From: Gammaproteobacteria bacterium | Lineage (GTDB): Bacteria; Pseudomonadota; Gammaproteobacteria; Burkholderiales; Nitrosomonadaceae | Length of the DNA: 64,000 nucleotides | Direction: 5' to 3' | NCBI GenBank assembly: GCA_015709635.1 | Contig: CP054180.1 | Location: 2,294,001 to 2,358,000, forward strand | In this document: positions 27,138 to 36,783 of the stretch, in pieces | How positions within the stretch are numbered: position 1 is the stretch's first letter | Layout of the letters: every line of letters starts with the position of its first letter | Made by a program: the position numbers and the translations under genes | Notes under the pieces: model-generated | Database searches by the model: none | The model's input: the letters and a program-made list of their open reading frames with translations, nothing else | Told to the model about the DNA's origin: nothing

Positions 27138-28397
27138 CTACTCCCGAAGCTTCAATCGAAACCGGGGCGCCCGTTGCTGTGCCGATGACGACAGGCGGTT
27201 GAGTCCCAGCACGGTGACTCGGTGCGTGCTGTTGAAGCTAGGGGCGCCGTCCCGGTCGCGCAGGATGGAGGATACTTTGTATTCCAGCCGTTGCGATTGC
27301 GGGTCGAAATGGATGTCGTGAATCCAGATTCCGGCGCGCTGCAGCCGTTGCTGTTCGCATTCGTTGGTCAGGTCCCAGCCGGTCAGCATCGGGATGGCGT
27401 AGTCGTAGGGCAGTTCATTGATGCGGACTGTTTGCGTGCGCACCACGCCGTCGGCGCTTTTGCGGCAAGTATTTGCCCTTCCGGCACGCGGATTCAATGC
27501 GAGGAAATCCGCGCGCAGTTTGACGCTGCGGCCGCGAATCCAGGCGGCACGGGTTTTGACGCGGTGCGCGCGCGTGTTGTTATCCTTAAAAATGGTTTGC
27601 GCCACCCAATGCGGGCTGCCGTCGAGATTTGGTGCCGTATTGGCCTGCGACAGATTGTAGGCCGCTTGCAACAGGGGATAATCGGTGCGGTCGCGCCACT
27701 TGCACAGCACCCAGCGCCATTCGCATTCAAACGCGTCGGCGAATTGAAAATCGAAGCCGCGCGGGATGATCGCAATCGCGTCGTTCTTTTTCAGCGTACC
27801 TTTCTGGCCGGTGTGTTCCATGACAGCCACCGCGCCCTGATTTTCATCCTGCAGCGCCGATGTCTCGACGCCGTTGTAATCTTCCTCGATCGTGGCGCCA
27901 ATTTCAGCGGATTGATAACCGAACGCGCTATAAAACACGCAAAACTCAAAGGCATCGTTGCGGTTCTGATCGTCCAGCTTGCCTTGCGCCTCAAATACCA
28001 AAAAAGTGGAGCCGGTGTTTTTAACCAGCTTGCTGTGCACGATGTCGGCGCGCAGCGAATTAACCTCGCGATCCTGATTCACATAGCGTAAGTCCCAGCC
28101 GTTCAACACCACCGTACCGCTATCGACATAACCCGGCATTTCTATCCACTGCACGATCGTCACCGGTTCCCGGCCGTTATCGCGCTGCATACATTTGCTG
28201 CCTTCCAACAGGATGAATTTGCCCGTGTCTTCAAATACCGTCCTGGCTTCGGACTTAAGCGATAACTGCTCGAAAGCGATCGGGATTTTGACCTGGGATC
28301 CTGAATCCGGTATTTTCTTTTCCGGTTTCTTGGTTGCGCAAGCGGATAGGGAAAGCAGCAGGCAAGTTGCAAGAGATATCAACACCATGCGGTTCAT
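27138..28397 (-). CDS. Lipoprotein of unknown function
   Basis: 419 residues with a clear signal and lipobox (LLLSLSAC, Cys19 the likely lipid site) followed by a Lys-rich linker. The mature part is long, with several WR/WA-containing segments (ECEWRWVLCKWRDRTDY) and cysteines in SKCMQRD and AFEFCVFYSAFGYQ. I recognise no domain. It is followed on the same strand by nothing nearby and preceded by rnfH/ratA after 46 bp, so it might be read with them. Confidence 0.7.
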   Translation of the reverse strand: MNRMVLISLATCLLLSLSACATKKPEKKIPDSGSQVKIPIAFEQLSLKSEARTVFEDTGKFILLEGSKCMQRDNGREPVTIVQWIEMPGYVDSGTVVLNGWDLRYVNQDREVNSLRADIVHSKLVKNTGSTFLVFEAQGKLDDQNRNDAFEFCVFYSAFGYQSAEIGATIEEDYNGVETSALQDENQGAVAVMEHTGQKGTLKKNDAIAIIPRGFDFQFADAFECEWRWVLCKWRDRTDYPLLQAAYNLSQANTAPNLDGSPHWVAQTIFKDNNTRAHRVKTRAAWIRGRSVKLRADFLALNPRAGRANTCRKSADGVVRTQTVRINELPYDYAIPMLTGWDLTNECEQQRLQRAGIWIHDIHFDPQSQRLEYKVSSILRDRDGAPSFNSTHRVTVLGLNRLSSSAQQRAPRFRLKLRE

Positions 28398-28442
28398 TTT
28401 TCTCTCCCAAACGTTGGACTGGCAGGCCAGAAATGTCAGTGG

Positions 28443-28724
28443 TTATCTCTTCTTGGCGCGCAATCTTCGGGCCTCTTTCGGATCGATGATCAAAGGCCGG
28501 TAAATTTCGATTCTGTCATGCGGCTGCAGCACCACCTGCAATTGTGTGATTTTGCCGAAAATACCCAGTTTGTTTTTGGCCAGATCGATTTCCGGAAATT
28601 GCTGCAAAATTCCGCAGCTCCGTATCGCCTGCTCCACCGTACAGCCGGGTGGTACATCGAGTTTCTGTAGAACTTGAACCTGCGGTAATGCGTAAGCGAT
28701 TTCAACTTGCATTAATGCCGTCAT
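28443..28724 (-). CDS. RnfH family ubiquitin-fold protein (RatB)
   Basis: 93 residues with the RnfH pattern: VEIAYALPQVQVLQKLDVPPGCTV, GIFGK in the middle and DRIEIYRPLIIDPKEARRLRAKKR at the end. The start ATG at 28724 overlaps the ratA stop in ATGA. An inner ATG at 28712 is the alternative. These small beta-grasp proteins are encoded after ratA in many proteobacteria. Their function is not settled. Confidence 0.9.
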   Translation of the reverse strand: MTALMQVEIAYALPQVQVLQKLDVPPGCTVEQAIRSCGILQQFPEIDLAKNKLGIFGKITQLQVVLQPHDRIEIYRPLIIDPKEARRLRAKKR

Positions 28725-29158
28725 CGTTTGCCGTAGATTACTTCCGCCCGCTCGATGAAGTGCTCTACGAAACTGTTGGCAATCATGTGAAATACCGGCC
28801 CGACCAGTTTCTCAAGAATCTTGTGCGAGAAGGTGTAATGCAAGCGGAATTTGATTTTGCAGGCACTATCCGATAGTGGAATGAATTGCCAGTAGCCGTC
28901 CAGATGTTCGAATGGGCCATCGAGCAGACTCATTTCGATCAGATCCGGCGGAAAACGTTTATTTTTAGTGGTAAAACTATGTTGAATATGGTGATAGTCG
29001 ATCTTGACGGTGGCATGCGTCGTCACTTCGTCCTGCGGTTCAACGGAAGTGCCTCCGCACCAAGGAAGAAACTCCGGATATTTCGCGACATCATCGACCA
29101 GCGCGAACATTTGACTGGCTGAGTATTCAACCAAAACTGATTTTTCTATTTCTGCCAT
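28721..29158 (-). CDS. ratA: RatA family START-domain protein
   Basis: 145 residues with the START/COQ10 fold signature: VEYSASQMFALVDDVAKYPEFLPWC, GTSVEP, LDGPFEHLDGYWQF and KIKFRLHYTFSHKILEKLVGPVF. Members are linked to ubiquinone binding, and E. coli RatA was reported to act on the 50S ribosomal subunit. The gene is divergent from smpB, a common arrangement in proteobacteria, and overlaps rnfH. Confidence 0.9.
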   Translation of the reverse strand: MAEIEKSVLVEYSASQMFALVDDVAKYPEFLPWCGGTSVEPQDEVTTHATVKIDYHHIQHSFTTKNKRFPPDLIEMSLLDGPFEHLDGYWQFIPLSDSACKIKFRLHYTFSHKILEKLVGPVFHMIANSFVEHFIERAEVIYGKR

Positions 29159-29246
29159 AAAAGTAAGTCACCCCGCATCATGAGGGAATACTGAAAAACT
29201 GATAAAATGCACGAAATTTAGTGATTCCCACCCATTTCATACCCGC

Positions 29247-29690
29247 ATGAGTATAGTACAAAATAAAAAAGCCTTTCACGATTATTTTATCGAGGAAAAG
29301 TACGAGACGGGCATGGTGCTGGAGGGTTGGGAAGTCAAGGCCATCCGCGATGGTCGGGTTCAGTTGAAAGAGGCTTATGTTATCATCCGCAACGGTGAAT
29401 TGTACCTGATCGGCAGTCATATCAGCCCGCTCATGACCGCATCAACGCATATCCATCCCGACCCGGTCAGAACGCGCAAATTGTTATTGCACGCGGAAGA
29501 AATCCGGCGACTCATCGGCAAGGTCGAGCGCGCCGGCTACACGCTGATCCCCCTCGATATGCACTATAAAGCGGGCAGGATAAAACTGGAAATCGGCTTG
29601 GCCAAAGGCAAGAAGCAACACGACAAGCGCGAATCCGAGAAACAAAAGGAATGGGAGCGCACCAAGCAACGCTTGATGCGCGCCAAATAA
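29247..29690 (+). CDS. smpB: tmRNA-binding protein SmpB
   Basis: 147 residues with family hallmarks: NKKAFHDYFIEEKYETGMVLEGWEVKAIRDGRVQL, HIHPDPVRTRKLLLH and the basic tail KGKKQHDKRESEKQKEWER. SmpB carries tmRNA to stalled ribosomes. No ssrA gene is seen in this window. Divergent from ratA. An intrinsic-type hairpin follows it. Confidence 0.97.
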   Translation: MSIVQNKKAFHDYFIEEKYETGMVLEGWEVKAIRDGRVQLKEAYVIIRNGELYLIGSHISPLMTASTHIHPDPVRTRKLLLHAEEIRRLIGKVERAGYTLIPLDMHYKAGRIKLEIGLAKGKKQHDKRESEKQKEWERTKQRLMRAK

Positions 29691-29696
29691 GGCAAC

Positions 29697-29725
29697 CGGT
29701 AACTTGTTACCGGATTCAATTTTAG
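29697..29725 (+). terminator. Hairpin after smpB
   Basis: A perfect 7-bp stem CCGGTAA (29697-29703) / TTACCGG (29708-29714) with loop CTTG is followed by ATTCAATTTTAG. It probably ends smpB transcription before ctaA. Confidence 0.6.
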
Positions 29726-29744
29726 CAATCATTTTTTTACGATT

Positions 29745-30758
29745 ATGCAAAAACCTATTGCGATCTGGTTATTCATCTGTTGTGCCCTGGTATTTGCCAT
29801 GATAGTGGTCGGCGGTGTTACGCGCCTGACCGACTCGGGACTTTCCATCGTCGAGTGGCAGCCGATCGTCGGCACCATGCCGCCCATCACGCAGCAGGAC
29901 TGGGACGTGCTGCTGGAAAAATACCGCGCCACACCGCAGTATCAGCAAGTCAATAAAGGCATGAGCGTCGACGAGTTCAAAAGTATTTTCTGGTGGGAAT
30001 ACTTTCACCGCGTACTAGGCCGGTTGATCGGTGTGGTATTTTTTGTGCCGTTTGTTTATTTCCTGGTGAGAAAGCAAATCGACCGGCCGCTGGGCATCAA
30101 ACTGGCAGGAATTTTCGTATTGGGCGGATTGCAGGGATTTATGGGCTGGTATATGGTCATGAGCGGGCTGGTCAACGATCCGCATGTCAGCCAGTACCGC
30201 CTGACCGCGCATCTGGGATTGGCTTTCGTCATTTTCGCCGCGATGTTCTGGGTCGCGCTGGGATTGCTGTCACCGCAACGCGAATATACCCCGGCCAATG
30301 AGAAACTGCGAGGCCTGCGCCGGTTTTCCTTCAGTCTCACGTCATTGATTTTTATCATGGTGTTATCCGGCGGTTTCGTTGCCGGTATTCGCGCAGGCTT
30401 GGCTTATAACACCTTCCCGCTGATGAACGGGCATGTAATTCCGCCCGATCTCTTTGTGCTCGAACCGTGGTACCGCAACTTCTTCGATAACATCACCACG
30501 GTGCAATTCGATCATCGGCTGATTGCCTGGATACTGGCTTTTTCCGTGCCGTTTTTCTGGTTTAAATCGCGCACCGTAGAACTGCAAGGAACCACGCGCC
30601 TGGCATGCAACATGTTTCTGCTGATGCTGGCAGTGCAAATCAGCTTAGGCATTGCAACGCTGCTGCATGCGGTGCCGATTCCATTAGGAGCGTCACATCA
30701 AGGCGGGGCGGTGCTGCTGTTTGCTGCGTCCCTATGGGTGAGCCACCGCTTACGCTAG
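29745..30758 (+). CDS. ctaA: Heme A synthase (COX15/CtaA)
   Basis: A 337-residue inner-membrane enzyme that oxidises the C8 methyl of heme O to make heme A for aa3-type cytochrome oxidases. Conserved markers: VVGGVTRLTDSGLSIVEWQPI at the first TM, EYFHRVLGRLIG, FMGWYMVMSGL, HLGLAF, FDHRLIAW and GASHQGGA, giving the paired histidines of the two heme sites. Eight hydrophobic segments are visible. Its TAG stop (30756-30758) is part of the CTAG target of an E1 element, so the insertion abuts the gene exactly. Confidence 0.95.
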   Translation: MQKPIAIWLFICCALVFAMIVVGGVTRLTDSGLSIVEWQPIVGTMPPITQQDWDVLLEKYRATPQYQQVNKGMSVDEFKSIFWWEYFHRVLGRLIGVVFFVPFVYFLVRKQIDRPLGIKLAGIFVLGGLQGFMGWYMVMSGLVNDPHVSQYRLTAHLGLAFVIFAAMFWVALGLLSPQREYTPANEKLRGLRRFSFSLTSLIFIMVLSGGFVAGIRAGLAYNTFPLMNGHVIPPDLFVLEPWYRNFFDNITTVQFDHRLIAWILAFSVPFFWFKSRTVELQGTTRLACNMFLLMLAVQISLGIATLLHAVPIPLGASHQGGAVLLFAASLWVSHRLR

Positions 30759-30902
30759 GGAAGCTCTGAAAAACTACTGCGCGCACTCATGCTGCGTTAA
30801 AATCAGGCTCAAAATGCTCATTTACTCAATGTAAACTGCGCTTTTTCGCCTGATTTTGCCTTGCCTGACCATTGCTCGCTACCTTTTTCAGAGTTTCCTT
30901 AA
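30755..30902 (-). mobile_element. E1 inverted-repeat element, copy B, at the ctaA stop codon
   Basis: A 140-bp copy (30759-30898) between CTAG (30755-30758) and TTAA (30899-30902). Read on the minus strand it aligns with copies A and C along its whole length. On the plus strand it begins GGAAGCTCTGAAAAACTAC. The same end as in copies A and D faces the upstream gene. The differing flanks suggest a mutated or 2-bp TA target duplication. Confidence 0.85.
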
Positions 30903-30998
30903 CAGTGACTACAAGCAGCTTTACCCCGTTGAGATGTTTTCTGACTGCTTACAGAATCTCGGATAACGCAGAAATACTCAGAGTGGAAGAATTCTGCA

Positions 30999-32129
30999 AT
31001 GGATAAAACCGTCAACATCTACAATTCCGAATCCGGCAATGTGAAGCCAAAACCACGGCGCAGAAGCGCCGCAGGCACTCGCAGCCGGAATGGAAACGGC
31101 AGCGGTAGCGACAACAGGAAACCAAGGAAGCAACAAAGAAGAAGCCGATCGGGCAGTTTCAAAAATACATTCCTGCTGACCGGCATCGAAATCCTTGGTT
31201 TAAGCACCGCAGCCGTGTGCGCAGTCATCATGCTGCTCGGTTATTCCGCCGGCCGGTTCTCCGGCACCAGTTTTTTCGGCCATTTGCTGCCTTTCACTGC
31301 CGGTGTATTGGTATTGATAATAACCGCCGCTCTCTTTCTGCTCGGCTGGTGGAAGCTGCGGCAATGGCTGCGGCGCTATTCGGAATTTTTTACACCGGCC
31401 CTGTCTATATCACTCGCCTTGCTGATTGCCTGGCTCGTCACGCACGACCAGTTCACACTGGCTTACGGCAATTTCCGCACCTTGGTCGGCGGTAAAGAAG
31501 AAGCCGGACGCGTGACAATCGCGCATCAGGTTTATGCGGCTTACCGCCGCCATGATGCAGCGCAGTTGCAAAAAATGGTCAATCGTTCGCAGGAATACCG
31601 CCAGGCAATCGAAGACGCAGCCCGGTCTTTTGCTCTCGATGTTGACCTATTGCACGGCATCGCCGCGACGGAATCGTCGTTCATCCCGCGCGATAGCCAC
31701 GACGGCGGACGCGGCTTATTCCAGATCACCCGCGTTCCGGAAGCCGTCATCGCACAAGCGCGCAGACGGCTCAATGTAGAAAAAATTGTGCTGGATAATC
31801 CGCGGCACAACGCTTTTGTCGCCGCCGCCACCTTCAAGCATTATCTGGCGGAAATGAAAGACGATCTTTTTCTGGGATTGCTGGCCTACAACATCGGCCC
31901 GGCGAACGGTGGTTTGCGCTTTATCATGCAGCAATACGGCGCCACCGATTTCACCACGATCCAACCGTATCTGCAAACGCTGCCGCGCGACTATCCGATC
32001 CGCGTGCTCGCCTACTCGCTGGCGTTCCGCCTGTGGCAGCAGGAAGGCCGCTTGCTCGCATACGAAGAAGGCAACAACGCCATCCGTATCCAGCGCATCG
32101 GCATACCGGGGCTGCGCGCCGGTTTGTGA
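30999..32129 (+). CDS. Membrane-anchored lytic transglycosylase (SLT domain)
   Basis: 376 residues. A basic, low-complexity head (residues 1-55, rich in Arg/Ser/Gly) is followed by three TM segments (about 58-160), then a soluebl part with a lysozyme-like SLT domain: catalytic Glu in IAATESSF, DGGRGLFQIT and GLLAYNIGPANGG. It should cleave peptidoglycan glycan strands with 1,6-anhydro product formation. The polytopic anchor before an SLT domain is uncommon; most family members have one anchor or a lipobox. It lies about 100 bp after E1 copy B. Confidence 0.85.
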   Translation: MDKTVNIYNSESGNVKPKPRRRSAAGTRSRNGNGSGSDNRKPRKQQRRSRSGSFKNTFLLTGIEILGLSTAAVCAVIMLLGYSAGRFSGTSFFGHLLPFTAGVLVLIITAALFLLGWWKLRQWLRRYSEFFTPALSISLALLIAWLVTHDQFTLAYGNFRTLVGGKEEAGRVTIAHQVYAAYRRHDAAQLQKMVNRSQEYRQAIEDAARSFALDVDLLHGIAATESSFIPRDSHDGGRGLFQITRVPEAVIAQARRRLNVEKIVLDNPRHNAFVAAATFKHYLAEMKDDLFLGLLAYNIGPANGGLRFIMQQYGATDFTTIQPYLQTLPRDYPIRVLAYSLAFRLWQQEGRLLAYEEGNNAIRIQRIGIPGLRAGL

Positions 32130-32266
32130 TCCTCCGGCACTACTCGCTATTTCTCGATAGCACCCCGGAAAATTTTTGCTGGAAATAAAGAATAAAAATT
32201 AGATTGCCGCTAAATAAGCTCGGTTCCGTCATAGCCCCGTTTTGTGATTTTTATCAGGCGACTATT

Positions 32267-32926
32267 TTGAAAACAAACTATATTCTGATTGATTACGAGA
32301 ATGTTCAAGCAAAATCACTTACTTTACTAAAAAGTGAGCAATTTCAAGTACGAATCTTCTTAGGCCCTGGCAATACGAAGCTTCCGGTTGAACTTGTTCT
32401 GGCCATGCATGAGCTGGGAGCGCGTGCGGATTACGTTATTCTCGAAACATCTGGAACTAATGCGCTTGATTTCCACATCGCTTACTATCTTGGCGTTTTA
32501 GCAGCAAACGACTCTACTGGTTATTTTCACATTATTTCAAAAGATACCGGCTTCGATCCGCTGATCAAACATATGAAGGCAAGAAAAATTTCTGTTACAC
32601 GATCAATCTCTATAGAGCAGATTCCTTGTCTAACCTCACTGCCAATACATGGCAAAAGTGCGAAGGATAATGCGGCTGCAATCGATCAAAATAATTCATC
32701 GGCCAAAATATCCATTGATGAATCAATAAAAATTATCGTGGAAGATCTCATTAAACGAAAAACATCCAAGCCAGGCACACAAAAAACTTTGATGAGCACC
32801 ATTCATGCAAAATGCGGCAAAGATATCTTAGCTGCTGATATTGAAGCGGTATATAAAGGTTTAATGTCTCGTGGCTATATCAAAGTCAATGGCGCAAAAA
32901 TAATTTATCATTTACCTGCCGTGTAG
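32267..32926 (+). CDS. NYN/PIN-like nuclease domain protein
   Basis: About 219 residues. No in-frame ATG lies at the head. I take the TTG at 32267 (beginning LKTNYILIDYENVQ), and a TTG at 32204 is another option. The NYN metal-binding acidic residues are present: D in ILIDYENV, D in NALDFHIAY and D in SKDTGFDPLIKH. A C-terminal helical part (residues about 150-215, SIKIIVEDLIKRKTS to GYIKVNG) looks like a winged-helix/OST-HTH-type RNA-binding piece. The family is expected to cut RNA. It stands alone. Confidence 0.75.
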   Translation: MKTNYILIDYENVQAKSLTLLKSEQFQVRIFLGPGNTKLPVELVLAMHELGARADYVILETSGTNALDFHIAYYLGVLAANDSTGYFHIISKDTGFDPLIKHMKARKISVTRSISIEQIPCLTSLPIHGKSAKDNAAAIDQNNSSAKISIDESIKIIVEDLIKRKTSKPGTQKTLMSTIHAKCGKDILAADIEAVYKGLMSRGYIKVNGAKIIYHLPAV

Positions 32927-32962
32927 GCCTGACAAAGCCACCCAATCGCAATTTCTCTCCGG

Positions 32963-34327
32963 CTATTTAATCCAAATCGTCTTGATATTCACGAACTCGC
33001 GGATGCCGTGATACGACAGTTCCCGGCCAAAACCGGATTCCTTCACGCCGCCGAACGGCAAGCGCGGATCGCTTTTAACGATGCCGTTGACGAACGTGCA
33101 ACCGGCATGAATCTGCCGCGCCAGCGCCTCGCCGCGTGCCGTATCGCGTGTCCATACGCTGCCGCCCAGGCCGAAATGCGTCTGGTTGGCTAAGCGGACC
33201 GCTTCTTCGTCATTGTTTACCCGCACGATCGCCGCCACCGGCCCGAACAACTCTTCGTCGAATGCCGCCATACCCGGCCGCACATGATCCAGAATCGCCG
33301 GTGCGTAGTACGCGCCCTGCGCGCCGATGAAAGCGCCGCCCGTAACCCGTTGCGCCCCCGCCGCCACACTCCGCTCCACCTGCGCATGCAGATCGGCGCG
33401 CAAGTCCTCGCGCGCCATCGGTGCAACACCGGTGGCATCATCTCTCGGATCGCCGCTTTGCAGTTGACTCATTAACGCTTTCAATTGCGCAACAAAAGCA
33501 TCGGCGATGGTATCGACGAGAATGAAGCGCTTCGCGGCGATACAGCTTTGTCCCATATTTTGCAGCCGCGCCGTGAGCGCTTGTTGAGCGGTCGCTTCGA
33601 TATCGGCGTCGTCGAGCACGATAAACGGATCCGACCCGCCTAGTTCGAGCACGCATTTTTTCAGATGCTGCCCGGCAATCGCCGCGACTTTGCGCCCGGC
33701 GGCGCTGCTGCCCGTCAGTGTCACAGCGGCGATACGCGGATCGGCAAGCACCGTTTCCGCTTGAGCGGCGCTGATCATCAGCGTGCGGAAGGTGTTTGCA
33801 GGAAATCCGGCTTGCCGAAATGCGTCTTCCAGCGCCAGCGCACAACGCGGCACATTCGACGCGTGCTTCAACACCACCGCGTTACCGGCCATCAGCGCCG
33901 GCGCCGCGGCGCGGATCAATTGCCAGAACGGAAAATTCCACGGCATGATGCACAGCACCACACCCAGCGGCTGATAAACCACCAGGCTGCGGCTGGCATC
34001 CGAAGCAATCGTTTCATCGCGCAAATACGATTGCGCATGCTCCGCGTAGTGCTCGCAGCCAAGCGCGCATTTTTCCACTTCCGCTTTAGCTTCGCGCAGC
34101 AATTTTCCCATTTCTTCGGTAATCAGATGGGCGTACTCGTCGCTGCGCTGGCGGAATACTTGCGCGAGGTTGCGCATGAAACCGGCGCGCTGTTCAAAAC
34201 CGAGTGTCGCCCAACCGGCTTGTGCAGATTCAACCTGCTGCAGCGCCGCATCGATTTCATCGGCTTGCCAGGTTGGAAAAGATTGCAGGGTCTGGCCGGT
34301 GGCCGGGTTGATCGATAGCATCGGCAT
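32963..34327 (-). CDS. NAD(P)-dependent aldehyde dehydrogenase, succinate-semialdehyde type
   Basis: 454 residues of the ALDH superfamily. Visible are MPWNFPFWQLIRAAAPALMAGN, the Gly motif LTGSSAAGRKVAAIAG, catalytic Glu in LELGGSDPF, catalytic Cys in NMGQSCIAAKRF, and the C-terminal LPFGGVKESGFGRELSYHGI. The closest pattern is succinate-semialdehyde dehydrogenase (GabD/Sad type), which makes succinate from succinate semialdehyde. The substrate is not proven by sequence. Stands alone. Confidence 0.85.
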   Translation of the reverse strand: MPMLSINPATGQTLQSFPTWQADEIDAALQQVESAQAGWATLGFEQRAGFMRNLAQVFRQRSDEYAHLITEEMGKLLREAKAEVEKCALGCEHYAEHAQSYLRDETIASDASRSLVVYQPLGVVLCIMPWNFPFWQLIRAAAPALMAGNAVVLKHASNVPRCALALEDAFRQAGFPANTFRTLMISAAQAETVLADPRIAAVTLTGSSAAGRKVAAIAGQHLKKCVLELGGSDPFIVLDDADIEATAQQALTARLQNMGQSCIAAKRFILVDTIADAFVAQLKALMSQLQSGDPRDDATGVAPMAREDLRADLHAQVERSVAAGAQRVTGGAFIGAQGAYYAPAILDHVRPGMAAFDEELFGPVAAIVRVNNDEEAVRLANQTHFGLGGSVWTRDTARGEALARQIHAGCTFVNGIVKSDPRLPFGGVKESGFGRELSYHGIREFVNIKTIWIK

Positions 34328-34618
34328 AGAAAACTCCTCATTAACAATTGACGCCCGCGGCGCTCCGTCGCGTCTCTGCCGGTCTTATACCGATACAAAC
34401 CAGCCAGCGCAACACGGGCTGGTCATTCAAGCATGCCGCGGAAGGACTGTCAAACCCGCCCCAACCAAGCGGAATGTTGTGCATCCATAGCACGCCGACA
34501 GAAATTGCAGGTGCCACCTTCACTCAGAATCCGGATACTGCAAGCCCGTTTCTCGCTACAATGGAAAAATCTTGAATACAATAGTGCCACCCGGCACTAT
34601 CTTTTTTATTCTACCGCG

Positions 34619-35287
34619 ATGAAAAATTATTTCTCTCCGCCGCATTTATTATTTTTCATTTTTCTGCTTGGCATCATGATGATGCTGCTTCAGACGGAGT
34701 TGCTGTCGTTTGCGTTTGCAAAACTGGGTTTGCCGCCGGAAATGGGTATGACGGTGCTCTTCCTTTCCTTATTCGGCAGTGTCGTCAACTTGCCGGTGGC
34801 GCGGATTAAAAGTGACACACCAACGCGCGAATTCACACAGCCGGTCTACTGGGGGCTGCTTCGGATGCCGGAGCAACCGTTTCATAACGAAACACAGATA
34901 TCGGTCAACCTCGGCGGCTGCCTGATACCGGCAGCACTGTCGCTCTATCTGTTTTCCCATAGTGCGTTGGGTTTGCTTCCTACACTGCTGGGAATCGCCA
35001 TCATCAGCGCGATCAGCTATTACTTCAGCCGCCCGATTCAGGGACTCGGCATCGGCATGCCGATACTGATCGCACCCATCAGCGCGGCACTGGTCGGGCT
35101 AGTCATCAGCCCGGAACAAAGCGCGCCGCTGGCGTACATCAGCGGTACGCTGGGGGTGCTGATCGGCGCCGACCTCCTGCACATGAAAGACATTTCCCGC
35201 CTCGGCACACCATACGCCTCGATCGGCGGCGCCGGCACGTTCGACGGTATTTTTATTACTGGCATTGTCGCCGCGCTGCTGGCTTAA
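34619..35287 (+). CDS. DUF1614 membrane protein
   Basis: 222 residues if the ATG at 34619 is used (MKNYFSPPHLLFF); the frame is open further upstream but that part has no membrane or family character. Five or six hydrophobic segments, with the DUF1614 pattern IGGAGTFDGIFITGIVAALLA at the C-terminus and GADLLHMKDI before it. Function unknown. Confidence 0.8.
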   Translation: MKNYFSPPHLLFFIFLLGIMMMLLQTELLSFAFAKLGLPPEMGMTVLFLSLFGSVVNLPVARIKSDTPTREFTQPVYWGLLRMPEQPFHNETQISVNLGGCLIPAALSLYLFSHSALGLLPTLLGIAIISAISYYFSRPIQGLGIGMPILIAPISAALVGLVISPEQSAPLAYISGTLGVLIGADLLHMKDISRLGTPYASIGGAGTFDGIFITGIVAALLA

Positions 35288-35366
35288 AATCACCCGAATT
35301 TACCGCTTTGGAATTAAGAAATACAAAAAGACAATGGGCATTAAATGTAAAACAATCAGCAAGGCT

Positions 35367-35400
35367 GCCGGACTAGCAGATATGAACTACCAAGTCCGGC
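35367..35400. terminator. Hairpin between convergent genes
   Basis: An 8-bp perfect stem GCCGGACT (35367-35374) / AGTCCGGC (35393-35400) lies between the convergent DUF1614 and lipoprotein genes. No long U-run; the loop is 18 nt. A modest terminator candidate. Confidence 0.4.
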
Positions 35401-35407
35401 GCTTTAA

Positions 35408-36682
35408 TTATTGTTGCTTACAATACAGAGAAACTGATGCAGCGTCGTTAGCCCTCACGGCGGCTAAGCATAACTCCTGTTTAAATTTAAGAAACTCAAC
35501 CTGCTGAGCTGCTGCTAATGCTGCACTTTGATCAGTGTTGATGGTTTTGAAATTTGAAAATATAGCGCCAACACCGCCAAAGAAACCGCCGATAATATCC
35601 CCGGGTAATTTAAAGAGTGCCGCAAATTCGCTCTTGGTATCTTGCCCGTACTTCGTCGGCATGCCATCAACGAACGCAAAATCGGCAGCATTGTCGGCAA
35701 AGAATGATTTGGCTATGGGCAGGAAATGCGTATTAGCCGATGGCAAGAATACGAGCGTTTCCAATCTGCGGGTTGGCTCGAGTACAGAATCTTTCGACCC
35801 ATCAGTTTTGACAGCACTAGTATCCTCTTTTTTATTCTTCTTTTCATCCTCAGTAGCCCGATTGTTACTACCACCAGAAGCATTTGTAGTCGCCATTTGT
35901 TGATTATTTTCCCCGCTCTTGGTAATCATGACATTGTAGGGAATCAATTGACGATAAAAAATTCCTGACTGTTCCAAGCCTTCAGGTTCAGGCCATGAAT
36001 TTGGCCCCCACAATGCACTAATATCAGGTGGGGCAGCTTCTCCATTTTTTTCTCCTCTTGAAGTTGCTATGGGCCTCTTGTCAAGTGGAAGTGCAGCCCA
36101 AATTTTTACGTCATAATCACATAATGAGGCTATAAGAGATTCAGGTACAGTTTGATCTTTAAATTTATCAAATTCAATCTTAAAGATATGATTGCCTACT
36201 TCTGGGCAAGATATTTTTTGAGAAGCTTGTGATGCACCATCTAGAGCAAATACTGTTATCCCCGCCCCTACAGAATATGCCAGATTTTTAAGTGATTCAT
36301 TTACCTTGCTAGTCATTGATGACTTTGTTGAAGATAGCAATCCTTTTTCATTAATGCCAATATCCGTTTTATTATCACCCAGCAGATTGATTTTATGCTT
36401 TAGAACATAATATTCAGATCCATCGGGATACGCTGGGGTCACATCCACATTAGTGATAGAAACAATTTTGCGCTTCTCCGCTGTTTTTTTATTTGCACCA
36501 TCCTTAGGTTCATCACTTTCTTCACGTACATTGAAGGTAATGACGATATCTTTCTTAGGCATATAGTAGATGAGTCCATCGGACTCTTTAGCTTCCGGTT
36601 TCTTAACAGAAACCGTACTCGAACAAGCCGATAAAATGACCACGGCGCCGCCCATCAACACAAGACAGAAACTTTTCTTCAT
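35408..36682 (-). CDS. Lipoprotein of unknown function
   Basis: 424 residues with a lipobox (VILSAC, Cys20). The mature part has a Ser/Lys linker, beta-rich stretches, and a low-complexity Asn/Lys/Glu-rich loop (GENNQQ to NKKEDTSAVKTD). A Gly/Phe-rich segment (GDIIGGFFGGVGAIF) precedes the end. No known domain. The gene is divergent from hoxF with 101 bp between, and its lower GC suggests a different origin from the neighbours. Confidence 0.75.
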   Translation of the reverse strand: MKKSFCLVLMGGAVVILSACSSTVSVKKPEAKESDGLIYYMPKKDIVITFNVREESDEPKDGANKKTAEKRKIVSITNVDVTPAYPDGSEYYVLKHKINLLGDNKTDIGINEKGLLSSTKSSMTSKVNESLKNLAYSVGAGITVFALDGASQASQKISCPEVGNHIFKIEFDKFKDQTVPESLIASLCDYDVKIWAALPLDKRPIATSRGEKNGEAAPPDISALWGPNSWPEPEGLEQSGIFYRQLIPYNVMITKSGENNQQMATTNASGGSNNRATEDEKKNKKEDTSAVKTDGSKDSVLEPTRRLETLVFLPSANTHFLPIAKSFFADNAADFAFVDGMPTKYGQDTKSEFAALFKLPGDIIGGFFGGVGAIFSNFKTINTDQSAALAAAQQVEFLKFKQELCLAAVRANDAASVSLYCKQQ

Positions 36683-36783
36683 GGTGAAAACCCCTTTAAA
36701 GTTAGAAGCCTAAAGTTTATACACCTTGTTAATTTTTATATATGTGATATATGTCACACGAATGATCATCTAATTGATAAAGA

